A stretch of 64,000 nucleotides of DNA from Motacilla alba alba (taxonomy: Eukaryota; Chordata; Aves; Passeriformes; Motacillidae). Positions 34,060 to 46,430 of this stretch are shown here, in pieces. Positions within the stretch are counted from its first letter, which is position 1. Each line of letters starts with the position of its first letter. The stretch lies in contig NC_052017.1 in NCBI RefSeq assembly GCF_015832195.1, positions 72,231,801 through 72,295,800 of the forward strand, read 5' to 3'. Below the pieces are notes generated by a model. The model saw only the letters and a list, made by a program, of their open reading frames with translations. It did no database searches and was not told the DNA's origin. The position numbers and the translations under genes are program-made.

Positions 34060-35440
34060 CTAAGATGCTTTTAGATGTTTAACCTCTGCAGTCAAGAGTC
34101 CTATGTTATTTTTATTTCTGTTAGTTTTTCTAGTCCAGTTTTGAACCATACTGTCAGCTTCTACTACATAATCTGGGACTGAGTTCCACATTTTAACTAT
34201 ATATTGACTTCCTCTTGTTTTGGACTGTGTGCCTGTTTTATGTGCTGACTCCTAATACCTGTGTTTGGAAACACAGTGAACACTCCATTCACATTCAACC
34301 TCTCTATTTATAATTTGGTATTCCTACACAATTTCTCACTCGGTCCTGTATCTTGCAGGCTCAAGAAGTCCCATGTATCCAGTTTTTCTTTATATGAACT
34401 GTTAATAGCTTTTCTCATTATTGCTGACCATTTGTCCTCTGAGAGGACTAACAACACACATAATTTTTAAGATTTGACCTATGATGGATCCTCACAGTGG
34501 TAAAATGATATTTTCTGTCTAGTCTCCTATTTTTTTTAATAGCTTGTAGCATTACATATTTTCACCTGTATTGAATTTAGGTTTTATTGTCATTTGACTG
34601 TACAGTTCTAAGAACATTCTTTTGCTTGATATTCCAGAAACTCTGAGCACATCATTGCATATATCAGACTGAGACTGGGTTTTGCTTTTTTTTTCTACAG
34701 TGTGTTGCACTGTATCAATAGTGAATTTTGACCTTCTATTTTTGTCCATAAAGTACCATGAATGTCATTCTTGCAATTCTTTGCAATCAGCATTTGCCTG
34801 CTCTATTGTGATTGGTATTACATGCTAACAGCCTGTGCTACTTCCCTGATTGTTCCATATCAGTTAGGAACTTAATATTGAGCACGCCTCATGTGATTCC
34901 ACCAATGTCTTTCCTGTGTCATGGAAAATTATATTTTTTTTCTGTGACTTTTATCTTTCAACCAGTTTAATCCCTGTGAAATTTGTTATTCCTTGGCCAT
35001 TTTTCTTCTTCAAGAATTATTGATGATAAATCATGTTGAAAACTACTTGGAAGTCTGAGTATACTGTAGCAAGTGCCTTTCCCTTATTCATGCACTAGCT
35101 TTTTCAAGGAACTCCATCAGGTCTTTGATGTCTTTGATGTGTCTTACAAAAAACATGTTGACTGATTCTCAGTGTATAGTATCCATACACTGAATTCTGT
35201 TTCTTATAATAGTTTCTAAAAATTTTCCTGGCAAAGGTATCAGAGATAATGGTCAGTAGTTCCACAGAACTCCGGGAAAAAAAACTTAACAGATGTCATC
35301 CTCCAGCCTGTTGGTGCTTGAAAAAAAATTAAGGGAGAGGTTTTGCACCAAAGCAGTAGCTCATTGTATCATACTCAGATTTTTCTAGAAGTGTCCGATG
35401 AATATGCAATAGGCATTTATTAGTCCCTACTCCTCTATCA
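34060..35440 (-). mobile_element. Ancient CR1/L3-type LINE remnant
   Basis: On the plus strand the region reads as the complement of an old sauropsid CR1/L3-type element familiar from turtle and crocodile genomes. Recognisable stretches in order are GACTGAGTTCCACATTTTAA with CTTCCTCTTGTTTTG (about 34180-34220), TGATATTTTCTGTCTAGTCT (about 34506), ATCTTTCAACCAGTTTAATC (about 34953), CAAGGAACTCCATCAGGTCT with AACATGTTGACTGATTCTCA (about 35105-35175) and ATTTTCCTGGCAAAGGTATC, ending near 35440. The order is collinear over about 1.4 kb, which makes chance similarity unlikely. Divergence is heavy and no open frame survives. It is clearly older than the CR1 copies at 1291, 38767 and 60741. Confidence 0.8.
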
Positions 35441-36018
35441 ACTTTGTGTTCTTTCTTCTTTCTTTTATTCCTTCTTTTTTACTCCTTGTGATATTGTGCA
35501 TCTGCCTATGTTACAAGCTCTCCAAATAAAAAAGCTCCAACTAGGTTTCTAATATGTTATATTGCAAAAAAGGAAAAATTAAACAGTTGAAAATAGATTA
35601 ATCCAAGCAAAAATAACTAAAATCACAATCATAATACACAAAACAAGTGTGAAAATGGAAATCAACAGGCAATGATTTATGTATCAGATGTAGACTTAAC
35701 TAATAAAGAAAAAAAATCCTTTAGGAATTTAGATGCCCCTAATTTAAAACTACTACCAGTAAAAAAGCTTCTTAAAAACAATGGTAAATAAGATTTCAAA
35801 CCCCAGCTGTTACATCCACCTCCCTCTGGGGAATCAAATGAAGGATCAAACCTTCTGTATACCATTCAAGGAAGAATCATTGGATAACTCACCAGGAAGT
35901 GTCTGGCTGATATGCTGAAATGATGCTCCCTAAATCTCACATCCATGAGTTGTACATGGAACCTCTCCCGTCTAATTCCAGTCTTACCATCTTTTTTCAA
36001 CCTTTTAATATTTTCCTT
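35441..36018. other. Unique AT-rich DNA, no gene supported
   Basis: No recognised repeat or gene. A minus-strand frame at 35677-35865 has no domain. Confidence 0.5.
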
Positions 36019-36062
36019 CTTTTCTACTTTTTTCTTTTTTTTTCTTTTTTTTTTTTTTTCTG
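36019..36062. repeat. Interrupted poly-T tract
   Basis: T-runs with single C interruptions. The plus-strand frame at 35920-36108 runs through it as Phe codons and is an artefact. Confidence 0.9.
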
Positions 36063-38732
36063 TTTAATTTCATCTAATACATTCAGTCAAAGCTACTGTG
36101 AGCTGTGACCAGCAAAACAGCTACAGGTTCCATCACAATCAACCTGACATGGATACAATTTTGCTTACGGCTGCTGAAGTGAGAAGACGCTGGTGGCTAC
36201 CTGTCCAAAGCAGCAAGGTTACAAACAGCAGTGAGCATCATAGACACAAAAGGTGTTTTGCTTGTCTTTTAATTTTGTTTCCTGCACTTTCTTGTATATT
36301 TTTCTTCACAGCAACTTATTTTTTTTCACCACAAATCCAGTTCATTTCACCTTACCTTAAAAAGGACAGTTGTTTTCATCTTTACTTCTAGTATACCAGC
36401 AAACTGTTTCCCCCTGGCAATTTCTCAGAAATAGTGAAGGAATATAATATTTTTCCCTACACTCTAAGAAGAACCTAGCCTGCTGAGACCTGTATTAGAA
36501 TCTGTGAATTTTAACAGTCCATTGTTGAATGTCAATGTTGTCTTTGCACTTTTGTTTGACACCCTGGGCTCAAGTATTTCATAAAAGTCTACAGAGTTCC
36601 TCACACCCTTCTTTACTCTGGACAGAAATCCCACTTCATTGTCAAGAAAAAAACATTTAGGGGCTGACTGTCTTCAGTAGCTGCTGCTGGTTTAGATTTG
36701 ACTCTGTCACTCAGAAGTTATAGACACAGAAAGCAATATATTTTCTATGAAGGATATGTGCTCTTGAGGAGGCCCAGGTTGGATAATGTAGGAAGGTTTC
36801 TCAGGGAACTCACAACCTAATTAGAGAAAGGCGAGCCAGAATCAAAAGCATAACAAACAGGTGGAGAGGAAGGATTTAAAAAGCCACAGCAAGAACATAT
36901 TTGTTTTACTGCTAGACTTATTGGAATTCTGAAATAAATGACAGCTTATGTGCTGGAGTGAGTGTAAGCAGCTGTTCTGTTAATTTTGCTTCTTCCCAGG
37001 TGTGATAGTCCTAACAGTATTGCATTGGAAACACAGGAGGTAGAGGCAGGAATGTCAGAGAAAATACTTCTTTTTTCCCTGTTGTTCTTTTGTCCCTGTT
37101 AAAGAAGTATCATGAAATGCTTTACCGTTTCCTCCAGTGACAGAAAGAAAGATGGAATCTAAATGTAGAAGTAAAATGAAGTATGTGCTATTGCTTAATT
37201 AGATGTTCTTACTGTCCAAAGTTTAAAAATTACAGGATTAGGGAGACTTGAATACTTAAGACAAGATCTTTTTCTTCTTTAATTGGGATTTTTGGAGACC
37301 TGTAGGGTTCTGTATCGTGATAGGAATTCTCAACATAAATGTATTTTATATTTTAATTTTATTTTATATTTTAAAGACTAATGATGAAGAAAAAAAACCT
37401 CATTTTATGGATGGAAGACACATGTAGACAGTGGATAACTAGGTTTCTCAGTCTGAGACAAAATCAGTATATGCTGATAAGGAATATGTTCAGGAGACCT
37501 TGGGTCTTCAAACTGTTGTCCTAATCACTTGTCCATAAGTAAATCTCTGTGCAGATGACAGTACAAGATTAAAAATGGCTGAAATGGACCAAGTCCCTGA
37601 CTGGTTGCCTTTACAGTGTGCAGCAGTAGGCACTGTGTAGAGTAGTGTTTCCTAAACACTTCCACAGTTTTGCACTGTTTGTGTCTCAAGGTATTTTGTA
37701 ATTTTTGTAATCTGTAGCCACAAAAGTTGCCTTTGTATTTAATGCTGCTCAGTATAGTTTTCTTCCAAAAATTAGTCTAATCAACCCTGAAATACTTGAA
37801 ATACCATGTAAAGATGACTTAAATTTTTAAATGTACATTTCTTTTGTGGACAAAGTACCTTTACATAATCTAATACTCACTGGTTATTAATCCAGGAAAA
37901 TAGCTGTGAATAATTTCATATTCACTTTTTCCAAGTCAATTAGAATTCTGTCAATAAAAACAATATGCCTCCTTGGCTGCCCTTTGTCCAGTTAGCGTTC
38001 TTCTCTTTGCAATTGTACACAAACCAGCACAGTTGCTCTCCTCTATTTCTGTTTCAGTCCAGCTATATCCTTCCTGCACCGGGGGAGCCAGCCCTGCACT
38101 CAGTATGCATGGTGTGACCACATGATGGGTTTAGAGTGGCAGTTAATGCTGGTTTATGCTCCACTGAATTCCTAATAATCCCTATTAGTTTGTTTGCTCT
38201 TTTTCTTTTTTTTTAATATTTTTTTCCAAATAATGCAAATACAGGAGATATAAGGAAGCAAAGAAGCAAGAAACCCCACCGTAGGTTTTTGGACTGTTTT
38301 GTCATTTAAAAGGATTCATGATACTTTACTATGTTTGGTATTTGTTCCAAGTAAGCACAAAAAATAATATACAATAACTTCCTAAGAAAGATAAATTTAA
38401 AAATACCAATTTCTTTCTAGTATCTCTCATAAATTCTCCTTCATTGTGAGTGAGGTGAGCTGCTCAGAGGTTTGTAGCTTAGATGAGGAAAATTTTGAGA
38501 ATGTGAAAAGGATAAAAAGTCAGCTTAGCATACATTAGAAACCTCCATTGAAATTAGCTTCTTCTGGTAAAGCAACTTCACTTTTAAAATGCTTTATTTT
38601 CTAGAAGAAAATACTTGTAGGGAAAATACTGCACTAATTATTTTTTTAACTACGCACTGTAAAATGTTTTAGCATATTTTCTATATGATATGTTTGATAA
38701 GTGAAATGTTTCTGTAATGTGCAACATTAGAA
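36063..38732. other. Unique AT-rich DNA, no gene supported
   Basis: A frame at 36098-36391 follows the T-tract and begins near an AG, but its protein shows no recognised domain. The stretch 37960-38130 is somewhat richer in GC. No repeat family recognised. Confidence 0.5.
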
Positions 38733-38766
38733 TAGGCTAGACTAGATTAGGCTAGGCTAGGCTAGA
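38733..38766. repeat. AGGCT pentamer repeat
   Basis: Five to six degenerate AGGCT/AGACT/AGATT units sit exactly at the 3' end of the adjacent minus-strand CR1, where the octamer tail would normally be. It may have grown from that tail or be the insertion site. Confidence 0.9.
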
Positions 38767-39225
38767 AAGAACTGTTGAGTTGGAAGGAACCTACAATGAT
38801 CATCTAAGCCAACTGCCCAAACTCTTCAGAACTGAGGAAAAGTCTTGGAAGCCTTTTCTGCTGGTTGACCATCCCCTTGGTAAAGAAATGCTTTTTAATG
38901 TCAAATCTGACCTTTCCCTTCTGCAATTTTGGACCATTCCCACATGTCCTGTCACTGGATACCAGGTAGAAGAGGTCAGCACCTCCCTCTCGACTTATCC
39001 TTCTCAGGAAGCTGTAGAGGACAATGAAGTTGCCACTTAGCCTCCATCTTTACGAATAGACCAGCACAAAGTGCTCAGACAGTCCTCAGAGGACATTTTT
39101 TTCAGCTTTTTCACCAGGTCTGTTTTCCTCCTCTGGATGCATTCAAGTGCTTTAACAGCCTTTTTAAATTCTGAGGACCCAGAGCTGCACGCAGTACTCA
39201 GAATGAGGCCACATCCACACTAAAT
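38767..39225 (-). mobile_element. CR1 LINE, 3' part
   Basis: The plus strand is the complement of a CR1 3' region. GAGTTGGAAGGAACCTACAA is followed by GATCATCTAAGCCAACTGCC (the usual TTGGAAGGGACC / GATCATCTAGTCCAAC block), then the ORF2 C-terminal and 3' UTR text through GCTGCACGCAGTACTCAGAA and GAGGCCACATCCACAC. It is 5'-truncated to about 460 bases and carries stops in the former ORF2 tail. The 86-codon frame at 38780-39040 on plus is the antisense of this element and not a gene. Confidence 0.9.
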
Positions 39226-42200
39226 ATGTCAGCTTTAAAAATTATAGTTTTTAAAAGCTAATGCAATACTGGAAATGCTTCAGCTGATGCCAGAAGCTCT
39301 GGTTCAGGTAAGAAAGTAGAGTAGCTCCTAATCTGTTACGCAGATGTTGCCCTGACCTCTACCTGCTTGAAGGTGGTAACAAGTATCTGCACACCTTCCA
39401 CCTCACTAAAAGCCAGCTGAGGCTCTCCACTCCATCATGACATACTGTATCTTTCTGAACCAAAAAAACAGCTTTTACTTTTTCATAGAACCTGCCACTG
39501 AGGAAATTTTCAGGGAAGAGAGCAACATACTGCAATTAATACAACTGTTCTGCTACTTACCCACTGTGTGCCCATTAAATACTTGGTTAATCCCTCTCAG
39601 CTGCATATTTTCCCACATAAAGTGGATAAAATTGACTGCCCCACACAGTTAGTGGTTCAGAATGTCTTTGAGATAATCTGATGAAAGGTGAAACTGAAGA
39701 AGAAAGGATTGGTTTTATTAGCAGTAATGTTGCAATTAGTTCATTATCGTTCTTAAGAAAGAGCTTTAAATTGTTCTTGTCGTAGGAGTTGTACTTCCAC
39801 GCAGATACAAGTGAAGTGCAACTATTCTGGTCTGTGTTAACTGTGTGAATTACATCAAATGAAGAGGGGAAACAAAATAAGTAGGACCTGGTTGTTATTT
39901 CAAGAAAATGCTCATTTTCTCAAACATCAGATGATTACTAAATATCACCGGCTATATATATTTTTCTATTTTTTTTCTCTCTTTTTGGGAAGTTGTTTAG
40001 TAAAAGCTGTCTTCTGCATCTCTTTTTTCTGAACTATTTGTTTTAATGATGGCTAATCCTTAACTGAATTTTCAAGTTAAGGTTATGCTATACTGTCATT
40101 CTACACTTATTTTGCTTATAAATATTTTTAATATAGACATTAGGCATGATTAATTTTTTCAAACACCAAGTCAGACAGAATGCATCTGTCTGAATGAATT
40201 AAATATTTTTCTTTATACTGCATCTTGGTAAAATTTCATTATGATGCAGATTATCATCCTATCTGCAATTAATGATGGGATTCTGTGAGAGGAGCTTGTG
40301 TGCTACCAAAGCTCTTTGTAAATATTTCTGGTAGCTGTTAATCTTACTGGTAAAGATGAAGTAAGAAAAAAAATCCACAAACAAAACCTGTGTATCTCCA
40401 GGGGCACGTCAACCTGATCTTCTACTGCAGCCTTCTGCTCAAACAGTATCACTGCATGGAAATATGTTGTGTGCTTATATATTTTTCTGGATTCTAATAT
40501 AAGAGTTAAAAAATGTTCATATTTGACTGTTGATATTTGAAGAAAATTCAGAGATCAATATCTTTTGTAATCTGGTTCAGCTGGTAAGAGGCATACAGGG
40601 AACTATGAAGTACATAAATTTGCTGTGAAGAGTTAAATAAAGTGGATTATTCCGCTTTAAAATCTAAATTTTAAAAAATAAAAGTCTTGAATTACTGGAA
40701 AATATCTCTAATTCTCTGTGATAGAAGGTCTTTCTTCAAGGTGCCTGATGATATTTGCTTTCTCTTTTAGCCACACAGCATTAGCCTTCTATTTCCATCC
40801 TTGATGCTGATTTTATTCCCTTACTCTTTTTTGAAATCATCACTAATCACAGCCCACATGGGTATACACAATCTTATTTCAATAAACTGGTAAGCAATTT
40901 AAACACAATAATAGAGAATTCAGAGTGAACATCTCACTGAACCCTTCCAGCCCTTCTGGGTGGTTAGTAGGTGGCTGAGGTTCAAACTTTTTCAAGGAGA
41001 TTGATTTAGGGATTAAAGGTTAAAAGATTCTTTTTCTATACAGATATTTGCAACTCTGCAAAAAGTTCTCTGCAACTTTTTGGTTGTAGAACTGTGATGA
41101 AAGAGGGAAAGTCTATAAATTTGATGGGGATTGTTAGTAAAGTTCAATATATAATATACACAGGGCACAGGAGAAGCTGCTAATCAGTTTATTCTAAGTA
41201 TCTCATTCACTTCCTCCTTCCCAGCAGTCTTGGGCTATGGCTCATTGATTGTATCTCCCCTGGGTCCTTGCCAGCCTTGCTCTCCATCCTGTGATGAATT
41301 GTCAGTGAGTCTTTGCTAGCTGACATCAAGACTATGTCCAGATGATGTCTTTAAAAACTATTCTAACATGCTGGGTTTGAAAAATCAGCTGTCTCAATAG
41401 TGACTAATGAGGCCCCATCACTCTTCCTGCCTGAAGTGTCCTCTGTCAAACCTCCTACTTCATTTAGTGGTCAAATCACATTTACATGTATGTGGAACAG
41501 TCTGTTGCTGCAATATATGTAATCAGCTGTCCAATAAACTCCGTGAAGAAAATAAATTTCATGATAGTTAAGCCACAAAATAGAAATGTGTTTGCATTCT
41601 GTGATTTTGTCAAACCAGCATGATGAATACAGCCACTCTATCACTTTCAGCCCATGAAACTGATTGACATATTATACTATAAACAGCACAAAACCTGAAA
41701 GATTTTTCCCCTTCTGACATGGTAGATATTAATGAAGGTCATTCTGGGGCTAATGTGTGAATCTGACAAGGAGAATCCAGAAAGGCTTTCTTTTATTGAT
41801 TATACAAACCATAAATAGTATCTATCCTCTGGCTAGCAACTTACTTAACACTGTATCTAAATGCAGTATGCTTAACTGTTTCTCAAATACTTTTTGGTTT
41901 TTTGCCCTGTCTTTAAAATACCAGCTTAGTCAGAGTTGCAGGTATGATTTTGAATGAATTATAGGAAGCCTTTGCTTAAGCTTGTCAAGCATGTTATGTC
42001 ATGACATCAACATAAATACTCAGAGTGGGTCAAAGGTTCATCAAATAATTTTACTGGAAATTTAAAAAAAATTAAATAAAATCCTCATTGGAATTAAAAC
42101 AGATAAATAAACCAGTTAACTTGCCTGGAAACTGGTTTCAGGATTGGAGAAGCCATGTGTAGCTACCAACAAGCCATGAGAAGGATATCAGAAGCATCAT

Positions 42201-45200
42201 GTCATGTACATACTTGTTGTAGACATCAACACTAAAGGAGACCCACAGAATTTTCTGGTTGCATCTGAAGCTGAAGACATATTTTATTACCTTAGAACAG
42301 CATCACTGTGTAATCACTAAAAATCCAAAAGACTTTTTTTTATTTTTTTTATTTTTCAGTGCTAACACATCAATGAAGCAGTCATGACTGAAATAATTTC
42401 AGAGAGTAGAATCATTATGTATTTAGGGTATGGTTAATATGCAAAATTTTAAAATAGCCCTAAGATTTTTTATGTTTAATTAAACTTAGTTGTAAAAATA
42501 TGAAATACAGAAAATATGGAAATCTAAAAGGGATTGTCTGAAATAAGATCAGCTGCATTAGTATTAGGGAGAGACATATTTCCATTTTAAAATAAATGAC
42601 TTACACAGAAAACCTCAAAATACTCCTCTGATTTGTTGCAGGTAAGCCTCAGCATTAGTATTATGCTTTCCAGTGGAAATGTAAAAGCACATACTGTAAC
42701 TCTGAGTAACTGATAAATTTTCTTATTAGTTTAGCTAGCATGATCAAGAAAGTTTTATTTTAATTAACTTGTGATTCAGAAGGGTTTGAGGATTTTCAGC
42801 ATTAGACTACCTCTGAGTTCTTCTAGAAAAAGCATCTTTTATCATACTCATTCTGTAAAAACTAATATGATTTCATCCCTCTAGAATGTTCCTTGATTAT
42901 CATGCGTATTAGCATGTTCTTTAGAATTATGTGACATCATTTCACATTCAGAGATGTGTTGAAAGTAGGTGAGAAAATGAAGACACTTCACTGCTTATAT
43001 GGATGATTATACTGCAAGAATTACATATTAATAACACTAATCTGTTTTACAGTAGCACCTGGAAGCCCTTTCTGAAATTAGTGCCTTACTGTGTTCATAG
43101 ACAAAAGATGATTCTACCCATTAGCACCCTGCAGTCTCAACACCTAAGACTGATAAATGCTAGGAGAAATCAAGGATTAATTCACCAGATCTCATAGATG
43201 GAAAGCTATAGCATGAAAGTTTAGGTCGGACAGGTTTGGTTTGTTTGGATATTTTTTCCTGAGAAAGTTTTGCCACTATGATTTAAGGTATAAATTTAAA
43301 CTGAGATGGGTTAATCAATAAACAGTAGGAAATATTTGTGAACAGTCTCAATAAAATAACTTCAAATTTTCAGCTTCGCAGAAATCATTTAGGAACAGAT
43401 TTACCTAAACCCAAATAAACCACTCTTATCCATAAAGCCCAAGGTCCACATGATCTTTTGGTTTCAATTAAAATCCATTTCAATTATGCAATTCCCATGA
43501 ATTGCCTTAACTTATAAATACTCTCATAAATAATCTGAAGGCATAGCTGTTACTTTCACTGCGAAGTGCTGTTGTTAGGCTTATTATGTTGGTCAGGGAG
43601 ACTTATTTTTCTTTCTAAATTCCCACCTCAAAATCAAGATAACTTTTTGAATTCAACCCAAATCTCTTAATCAGCTGAAACAGAGTATCAAAGTGCCCAA
43701 TGCACTACTCTGCCTATTACTTAGCATCCCATGTGACGTCTTTGCAGGCTCTTATGTGAACCACCAGTTAAATATATTAACTTTTTATTAACTTTTGGGG
43801 TGAACTCAATAGGATGGATTTCAGTGGAACTACTGGCAGAGTAAATGCTCATACAACTTCAGCACAAGTAAAGCTGTATTCAGAATCTGTTGTAAAGTTT
43901 AGCACAATATATAGCTTTTCTGCAGGGAAGATTGCCAGTATTTTAATATAAAGATTTTTCTTCAATCCAGGCAGGAAAATAAAAACCCCCAAAACCTTAC
44001 TGTCCAACTAACAAATTTAAAATAAAAAAAAAAAACCCAACCAAAACCCAAAAACCTGCTTTTGAAGAATTCAAAATATCCAGTAAATTGTGTGCATTTT
44101 TTTGATTTTAAGAAATATTAAGTTGCATAATTGTAGGTGTTTCTCTCTTTAAATAAGGAACTACTATTCCCATGAAAGACCCCACACTGACAGAAGCACT
44201 GCAGCAACTCTTCAGACACTATAGTCCCAGAGGCAGTGGGCCACAAAAGGTAAATAAACCAGCTTTTGGAAAGTAATTAATGTAAAATGGATTTGATGTC
44301 AAGCCAAGGCAAAAGTGACCATTTTTCTCAACTGGAAGTTGACAAACATCATTAAAATCAAGGTCTGCATCAAAAGATTTTAATTGTACATAATCTGTGC
44401 TTTTTAGCAGCGAGAAATATTAAGGAGAGAGTTTTAGTGCTGCTGAAAAATATTAATTATCTTGGCAATAGTGTAACATTGAACTTATATCAGCTATTAA
44501 TTACATTTGTAGCACTTGATTTGGAGGTTAGTTTGTGTGATATATGACCAAGATTTTGTAAATAACTACTGCTTTATATGTCTTCAAAAGAAGAAGGGCC
44601 TCTCTTCTGTTTCTCTCTTTGGATTTTCTGATACTCTCAAAATCCTTTTGATAAGCACCAAATATTATCAATATGGAGGTTTATATGGGCAATAAAAAAT
44701 AAAAAAAAAAAAAAAGAAAGTTTTAAAAGTACATGCATTTTTCATTCCCCCATTTAGAGGGATTTCAAATTTTAGGTCCAGCCCTGTGTGTTTCAGACTT
44801 TGAACATGACCTCAATAGAATTTGATTCCACTAATACTTTCAAATGACTGTTGTTGCTGTTTTGGGAAGAATATCTTGAATTTTCTTTCAAAGTATATAT
44901 ACGCCATAAATAACTGCACACTGACAAAAATGTAGAGATAATAAATTTCATTTAACAAAAATACAAAGCCGTTATTTAGTGTAGAACTTGCCATACTATA
45001 AAAACATGATACTTATATTTTCATAAGGAGATGGAATATGAGAGAAGTTCCTGTTCAGTTCAAAGTATAGATCAAAGAGATTTTGTTAAATCACCACACC
45101 AGACACTGCTCAGACTTTAGTAAGCTAACCCCAGAATGGTTTGAGGTTTTTCCATTACATGTAGTTGCAAATTCAGTCTTTTTCCTGTTATCTGTTGCTT

Positions 45201-46403
45201 TTCTCATCTCTGTCTCTGACTGAAGGGTCTTTCCTGGTCTTTCCAGTTTCTTCTCCTTTATTTTTTCCCTCTGGATATTTGTTCCCAACTATATAAAGAG
45301 AAGAGGAAAGCAAAAAAAAAAAAATTAGAAGAAGTAAGGTTTTATTCAGATATCAGTCTTTTAATCTCCATATTGTCTCCTTGTTACTTTTTCTTCTATC
45401 TCAATTTGCTCCTTTTCCAATATTGTCTTTGTCTTCCCCTTCTTATTACTGTGTTTTGCATTCTAGCCTCCATGATTTTTCTCTTACATGCTCTATATCT
45501 CTGAGTTACCTCTGTATTTAGGGAACACCTTAACTTCTGTTTCGGAAAGGATTCTAATTATAAAATGTACCTATGATCCATGAGTGTTTGAGTGGCTGTG
45601 TTGTGGTGAGCTCAGAAAAGGTACTCTAAGAAGGGAAGGTTCTGCATTGGCTGGTATTTTATAACAGTTGTGAAGCTGCAAGAGTTGTTCAAATGTCTGA
45701 TCTCTGCATTTGTATGTTCAGACAAAATGCACAAAAGAGTTTAGTAAGCATGGCATGGAGTAATGATATTAACAGCAATACTTACTGGAACACAAGTTCT
45801 GCACGTCTTCTCTCTGGTACTTATAGGGATAGAGTTTTAGAAAAATATGAGACAATTCATAGTCAATAAAATTTATCAACACATGCCAGATCTTCCTTTA
45901 AAGGCTTATTTAAAGCTGCTAGTGGCTTTGAATCAGACTTTCTTTCCAGCAAAAGCTCTAAAAATTGTAGCAGTCATTTCTAAGCATTTTTTGGGGAAAA
46001 ATTGCCTTGCATTCCAATGGGATTTTTGGGCTGTGTAATAGTGCATGTATGTGGAGGGGGATGGCATACTTTGTCTAATAGAGTAAGGAAAGAGAGGTAG
46101 AGGATACAGCAACAAATGTGTATCCCCCCAGCCAATAATACTTTCTTGACTTTAAGACCACTGTGTGTACATGCAGCCACCTGACAGAGCCAGAAGAGTG
46201 TGCCAATGCCTTATCTCTCTGCTGAGCTCATCCAGAGTGTTTGATGAAGTACAGTCAACAAGAAAGATAACTATGAAGTGCTTCCACCCTTTCATTCCTG
46301 CAAATCCTGTGTCAATTTGCAAAAATTCCCCCACTCCCCTCCGTTTGGTTTTGGGTTTCTTTTTTTTTTTTTTAAGTGCAAGACATTTTAATTTCCCTGT
46401 GGA
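39226..46403. other. Unique AT-rich DNA with candidate conserved noncoding stretches
   Basis: About 7 kb without a recognised gene. Two parts, about 40130-40340 and 44230-44560, are dense in homeodomain-type TAATTA/ATTAAT motifs and lack simple repeats, which is the look of deeply conserved noncoding DNA; this is inference only. An A-run lies at 44698-44715 and an A/C-rich tract at about 43980-44055. Confidence 0.4.
40171..40193. repeat. Perfect inverted repeat, 9-bp arms with CAGAC sites
   Basis: TCAGACAGA and TCTGTCTGA are perfect reverse complements around the 5-base spacer ATGCA. The arms contain CAGAC and GTCTG, the short motif bound by SMAD proteins. Whether it is used is unknown. Confidence 0.85.
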
Positions 46404-46430
46404 AAAAAACAAAACAAAACAAAACAAAAC
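46404..46430. repeat. (CAAAA)n microsatellite
   Basis: Five CAAAA units following a short A-run; simple sequence. Confidence 0.9.

Noticed and set aside
36098..36391. A possible exon after a long pyrimidine tract
   Set aside because: The tract is a homopolymer, the frame has no domain and no donor site was convincing.
38780..39040. An 86-codon plus-strand frame
   Set aside because: It is the antisense of a CR1 3' region.
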